Below, piece after piece: positions 60,701-64,000 of a DNA stretch of 64,000 bases. The position numbers and the translations under genes were made by a program. The notes under the pieces are model-generated. The model saw nothing but the letters and a program-made list of their open reading frames with translations. It did not search any database and had not been told where the DNA came from. Position 1 is the stretch's first letter, and every line of letters starts with the position of its first letter. Source of the stretch: Mesorhizobium amorphae CCNWGS0123. Lineage in GTDB: Bacteria; Pseudomonadota; Alphaproteobacteria; Rhizobiales; Rhizobiaceae. Location: contig NZ_CP015318.1 of NCBI RefSeq assembly GCF_001686985.1, positions 246,001-310,000 of the forward strand, in the 5' to 3' direction.

Positions 60701-62008
60701 CTCGGCGAGCTCGGCCTCGCGATCCTTCATCTCGGTGACATCGACATAGGAGATCAGCCGCTTGCCCCCGGCCAGCGGCGCCAGCGATGCAATCAGCGTA
60801 CGGCCGTCATTGCGCGGCAATTGCCTGGAGCCTGCCACACCGGCCATGATTTCGGCCTCGCGCTCCACGATGTGGCTCTGCCATACCGCGTCGTCGGTGC
60901 CGTAGGGGTCCGTGTCGCGGCTGGCCTGCATCAGCTCGCGGAAACCGCAGCCCATCCCGGCGCGCTTGGGATCGATTTCCCAGAAGTCATAGAAGGCGCG
61001 GTTGATCACCTCGGCGCGCATGTCCGCATCGAGGACAAGGACGCCGATCGGCATCTGATCGACCATCGTGCGGAGATTGGCGAAGGTCTCGGTGATCTTG
61101 GCGTTGGCGCTTTCGATCTCGGCGTCGCGACGCTTGACCTCGGTGACGTCGTAGTAGGTCAACAGCCGCCTGCCGCCTGACAGGGTGGTGACCGAGAACA
61201 TCATCGTCCTGCCGTTGGCGTGAAGAAACTCGCGTGGCGCGACGGAACCGGCGCGAATCTCCTCGATACGGGTGGCGAGGTAGCGCTGCCATTGCTGCTC
61301 GTCGAGGTCGCCATAGATGCCGTTGCGGCGGTTGAGCTCCATCAGCAGGCTGAACGGAGCACCGACGGTCACGGCGCCGTCCGGAATCCTGGAGAGTTCG
61401 CGATAGGCCTTGTTGACGATCAGCGTGTCGAGCCGGGCGTCGAGAAGCACGACGCCCATGTGCATGGCATCCATCGTCCGCTCGAGATCGGCGAGATGCT
61501 GTTTGCTGTCCTCGCCGCGTTGCACGCCGTTCTGCCCGAGTTCCTCGAAGGCGCTGGCGAGCGCCGTCACATTGCGGCCCACGCCACGATAGCCGGCAAA
61601 GTTGCCCTCGCCGTCGAAGCGTGGCAGGCCGGTGATCGAAACCCAACGGCAATCGCTACGGCCGCCCTTCAGCTCATAGACAAAATCGCGAAACGGCCGC
61701 TGCGCCTGCAGATCCTCCAGATGCGCAGCTGCACTTCGGCTGCCCTTCAGCACCTGCTTGAGGAAATCGAAGCGGAAGCGGCCGAGAACGCTGGCGGGTT
61801 CAATGCCGGTGGCCGCCTGATAATTGTCCGAAAGCCGGGAAAACCGCAGCTCGGCATCTGTTTCCCAGGTCCAGTCGGCGGCCGCGTCGAGCAGCGCCTC
61901 GGGCGAAGCCGCCTGCCCTTCGGGCGCTGCCGCGTCGTCGCCACGCGCAACCGCCTTGCGGGGAGCGTGCTTGCCAGCCGTCCCGACCGTCTCGTCCACT
62001 TCCGCCAT
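57770..62008 (-). CDS. Large soluble multi-PAS hybrid histidine kinase with two receivers
   Basis: A 1412-aa protein without membrane spans. About six PAS-type modules follow each other (about 36-130, 170-290, 305-425, 465-590, 600-720, 730-850). The kinase core has phospho-His in [20 protein letters not shown] (about 870) and HATPase [16 protein letters not shown]. Receiver 1 (about 1105-1230) has Asp in [12 protein letters not shown], and receiver 2 (about 1280-1400) has Asp in [13 protein letters not shown] and Lys in DDYLPKPIS. No HPt domain is attached, so phosphate must pass to a separate HPt protein. Signals are presumably cytoplasmic, such as redox state or light. The output is unknown. 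Confidence 0.92.
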   Translation of the reverse strand: [1412 protein letters not shown]

Positions 62009-62202
62009 GCCGCTCCCACCCCCAGGACCGAACCCCCTTCGCGGCCCGTCGGCGGAATGTGCCCGAGAAGCATTAACGGACCGCTAACCATAACAAATCG
62101 CAGCCGGCCTCCGGCTCGCATTCCGGACCGGCCCCGACTGCGGCATTGCATCGGTTGTCGGCCACGGCTCAGCCGCGTTATAAGTATATTGGGGTGTTGC
62201 TA

Positions 62203-62553
62203 ATGTTCGGACGGTTCCTGCTTGTTTTCCTTTTCCCGGCGCTGCTTGCAGCGGGCGGGTGCGCGCGCAGCGGCGATGGCACCGTGGTCATCCCGAAGCC
62301 GCTCGACGTCAGGCGTATCTGGGACAAGCCTCCACCCCATGCGCAAACCAGCCAGTCGCAGGTGGGTGTCTTTCCGGTCGCACCACCGCAGGCACCAGCA
62401 CGCTCGGCTGCCCGCAGGCTCGCCCCGCCGCCCACCCGGGCAAGACGGGTCACATCCGCTCCTGCGCCCCTCACGTCTTCCGACCCGGCCGCGGTGCTCG
62501 CCTGCAGGAATGTCAGCAAACCCGGCACGCGCTACCGCGTCGTCTGCGAATAG
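62203..62553 (+). CDS. Small proline/alanine-rich lipoprotein
   Basis: A 116-aa protein with a hydrophobic signal (1-17) and lipobox-like LLAAGGC, followed by a low-complexity region rich in Pro, Ala and Arg (about 45-95) and a C-terminal segment ACRNVSKPGTRYRVVCE with two cysteines that may pair. The family is not recognised. ATG 62203 follows GGGGTGTTG; the longer frame from 62146 lacks support. It is divergent from the large kinase gene. Confidence 0.65.
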   Translation: MFGRFLLVFLFPALLAAGGCARSGDGTVVIPKPLDVRRIWDKPPPHAQTSQSQVGVFPVAPPQAPARSAARRLAPPPTRARRVTSAPAPLTSSDPAAVLACRNVSKPGTRYRVVCE

Positions 62554-62601
62554 ATTCGGCGAGCGAGACTTGCCCGAGAGTTTGACTGCACCCTGAAAGA
62601 T

Positions 62602-62711
62602 GCAGCGGGTTTCCGTTCGGAGTTGCGCAAAGGACAGTCGCTACAGCAACTCCAGGAAAAGTGCGTAGCAGTTCTCCGTCCGGAGTTTGCGTAAAAACAA
62701 AGGGTTAGAGC
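62602..62711 (+). repeat. Dispersed intergenic repeat, copy 3 plus partial copy
   Basis: A partial unit (62602-62632, GCAGCGGGTTTCCGTTCGGA) is followed by a fuller unit (62645-62711, beginning AGCAACTCCAGGAAAAGTGC and ending AAAAACAAAGGGTTAGAGCG). Both match the elements at 37424-37480 and 43196-43260. Confidence 0.6.
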
Positions 62712-62941
62712 GATGCCGCGCCCTTCCTGGGTTCCTTTGCGCCAAGCTTCTCCAGGGCGATGCGGACTTGCCGCAATTCGTCCTGCCAGCCGTCATCGTC
62801 GCCCATCGGTCCTTCCGATGCCGCGCGCTGCAACCCGCGCGCCTCGGATTCGATGTCACGAAGCCTGGCGATCTTCTGTTCGGTGGTCAGGGACTGGTCC
62901 TCGACAATCTCCTGCACCTTCATTTCCCTGAATGTGACCAT
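62705..62941 (-). CDS. 78-aa hypothetical protein, predicted stress-induced
   Basis: A small soluble, highly charged helical protein. It begins MVTFREMKVQEIVEDQSLTT, contains IARLRDIESEARGLQRAASEG, and ends with a basic tail. A coiled-coil-like pattern is likely; no family is recognised. ATG 62941 is only about 30 bp after a perfect EcfG-type promoter, which decides against the much longer frame extending to 63268. CGGAG lies at suitable distance upstream. Confidence 0.7.
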   Translation of the reverse strand: MVTFREMKVQEIVEDQSLTTEQKIARLRDIESEARGLQRAASEGPMGDDDGWQDELRQVRIALEKLGAKEPRKGAASL

Positions 62942-63282
62942 GGCGATGGCTCCGGTTGGTCGTCTGTCACAACGCGGCAGCCGGCAAGCCGTTCCGGCGG
63001 GGAGCCCGCTCACCTGGATCGGGGTGACGGCCGGCCAGCCATCCGTCGAAAAGCCAGTCCGCTGGGAAAAAGGCCGGTCCGACCACCCGCACCGGCCGCG
63101 CGCCGGCCAGCTTCTCGATCGCACAAAACTACAGTTTCCTTTCAAGATTGAGACAGGCGAAAGGCAGTGCCGGCGCCACCATCTGCCGGCACGGTCAAGC
63201 GTGACCAATTTCACGGTGCTCGGCCGCTTCCTGTGAAACCTTTGTCCGACATCCCGCGTTGTAGGCAAAAAGGAGGGCGAAG
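62942..63282. other. Divergent spacer with one stress promoter
   Basis: A spacer of 341 bp between the 78-aa gene and the 71-aa gene. Apart from the EcfG-type promoter at 62971-62995 I see no further gene. An open minus-strand frame through it is an upstream extension lying beyond the promoter and is not supported. Confidence 0.5.
62971..62995 (-). promoter_or_regulatory. EcfG-type promoter of the 78-aa gene
   Basis: Minus strand: GGAAC (62995-62991), 16 bp, CGTT (62974-62971). It is the only exact match found in intergenic DNA outside the 34-44 kb island. Confidence 0.8.
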
Positions 63283-63498
63283 ATGTCTATCCACTTCACC
63301 GTCTCGGGGCTGACAAGGAACCTGATCCACTCGCTTGGACTGGATCATGAGTGGTGGCCAAAAGCCCTGACCCCGGAGCAGAAACTGTTGGTGGAATGCT
63401 ATCTGGCCGGCCAGATTCCGGAATCGGCCTGGAACGACTACGTGTTCGAGATGCCCGAGCTGGAACGGCACGTCAACGCCAGGCGCGGACGCCATTGA
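63283..63498 (+). CDS. 71-aa hypothetical protein
   Basis: A small soluble protein starting MSIHFTVSGLTRNLIHSLGL, with the aromatic-rich DHEWWPKALTPEQ in the middle and a basic tail (NARRGRH). The family is not recognised. An excellent AGGAGGGCG site lies before the ATG, strongly supporting a real gene. It is convergent with the TonB/TolA-like gene, ending 50 bp away. Confidence 0.7.
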   Translation: MSIHFTVSGLTRNLIHSLGLDHEWWPKALTPEQKLLVECYLAGQIPESAWNDYVFEMPELERHVNARRGRH

Positions 63499-63548
63499 GC
63501 CTGCATCGGCCGGTCGCGAAGCGAGCCGCCTGCGCCGGCAGGCGACCG

Positions 63549-63920
63549 CTATTGCTTCGGTGACTTGAACTGCAGCGTAAACACGTTACCCGCAACGCCC
63601 TTGGCAAGCGCCGGCGAAAAGGTCAGCGGCAGGCAGTTCTGCAACGCGGCAGTCGCGGCATCGACAAAGGCCTTGCGCGCCTTTTCGTCACCGGCCACCT
63701 TGATGGCCGTCGGCTTGGGCGGGCCGATGAGCGTGCCGTCGCGCCTGAAGCTGAAGCTCAATGTGACCGTCGAATTGCCGGCATCCGCCGGCGGCGTCCA
63801 GCACGCCTGGATCGCCGTTGCGACATCGTTCATGGTGTCGAGCGATGCGGCATTCGATTGACCGATTGCCGCCATCAATACTGTTCCCACAATCGTCGAC
63901 AGTGCTGTGCCGCTTTTCAT
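63549..63920 (-). CDS. Exported TonB/TolA C-terminal-like domain protein
   Basis: A 123-aa protein with a signal peptide (about 1-24, ending GQSNA) and one domain resembling TonB/TolA C-termini: IQACWTPPADAGNSTVTLSF near the start, then FRRDGTLIGPPKPTAI and AAAALQNCLPLTFSPAL-like text with a second Cys that may pair with the first. It has no membrane anchor or proline-rich linker, so it is a free periplasmic domain of unknown role. ATG 63920 follows GAGGACC. Confidence 0.72.
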   Translation of the reverse strand: MKSGTALSTIVGTVLMAAIGQSNAASLDTMNDVATAIQACWTPPADAGNSTVTLSFSFRRDGTLIGPPKPTAIKVAGDEKARKAFVDAATAALQNCLPLTFSPALAKGVAGNVFTLQFKSPKQ

Positions 63921-64000
63921 TTGCAGGTCCTCGTTTCTTCCACCGGTTGCCAGTCCGCACAGGACAACTGAAATCGATGATAGGGTCGGCGCCGGCAATG

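Noticed and set aside
62942..63268. Longer 187-aa version of the 78-aa protein
   Set aside because: It would begin far upstream of the exact EcfG-type promoter, so the promoter would lie inside the coding sequence; the added residues look non-coding.

Overview
The window looks like chromosomal DNA of an alphaproteobacterium of the order Hyphomicrobiales, most like Mesorhizobium or a close relative. This is inferred from the high GC content, many 4-bp ATGA gene overlaps, a NepR/EcfG/PhyR general-stress core, several HWE-type histidine kinases, long-form PstC/PstA proteins, a sugar ABC system with a half-size ATPase, and rhizobial-type intergenic repeats. No rRNA, tRNA, CRISPR array, insertion sequence or prophage was recognised.

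Layout. 0.2-5.4 kb: a TetR-family regulator divergent from an RND efflux adaptor/pump pair that ends in a strong terminator. 5.4-11.3 kb: an L,D-transpeptidase, small membrane proteins, two divergent OmpR-type response regulators (one with a degenerate receiver), a soluble hybrid kinase and an exported small protein. 11.8-29.1 kb: a large amine-catabolism cluster. It holds a Rieske oxygenase, a class III aminotransferase, a PotABCD-like ABC transporter with two binding proteins, a flavin amine oxidase, a BetI-like repressor, a phosphoethanolamine-type methyltransferase, two CrtI/PYROXD2-like flavoproteins, a GcvT-like methyl-transfer protein and an M19 dipeptidase. The same 16-bp palindrome TTGAA-N6-TTCAA lies at three promoter regions here and is probably the operator of the BetI-like protein. 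29.2-31.1 kb: an operon with a GNAT protein and an MhqD/MhqO-like hydrolase/dioxygenase pair. 31.3-32.9 kb: a phosphonate-monoester-hydrolase-type sulfatase.

33.0-44.3 kb is a general-stress-response island. nepR-ecfG and phyR are transcribed divergently, each from a perfect GGAAC-N16-CGTT promoter. The same perfect promoter stands before a triple PRC-barrel protein, a lipid kinase, a 57-aa membrane protein, a YqjD/YqjE-like pair, a Crp/Fnr regulator, a DUF1328 protein, an HWE kinase and an unknown 108-aa protein. An eleventh copy lies at about 63 kb. Three HWE kinases and a single-domain receiver sit around phyR and are candidate inputs to it.

44.3-51.0 kb: a CHASE-HWE kinase and a xylose-type ABC operon divergent from a ROK repressor, with two palindromic operators between. 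51.0-57.2 kb: pstS-C-A-B, phoU and phoB with a tandem Pho box and an attenuator-like terminator after pstS; no phoR is adjacent. 57.8-62.0 kb: a 1412-residue soluble multi-PAS hybrid kinase. 62.0-64.0 kb: small exported or unknown proteins.

Start codons were chosen by ribosome-binding site, family N-termini and promoter position, so several differ from the longest reading frame. Family assignments rest on motifs and remembered homologues; no database search was possible.
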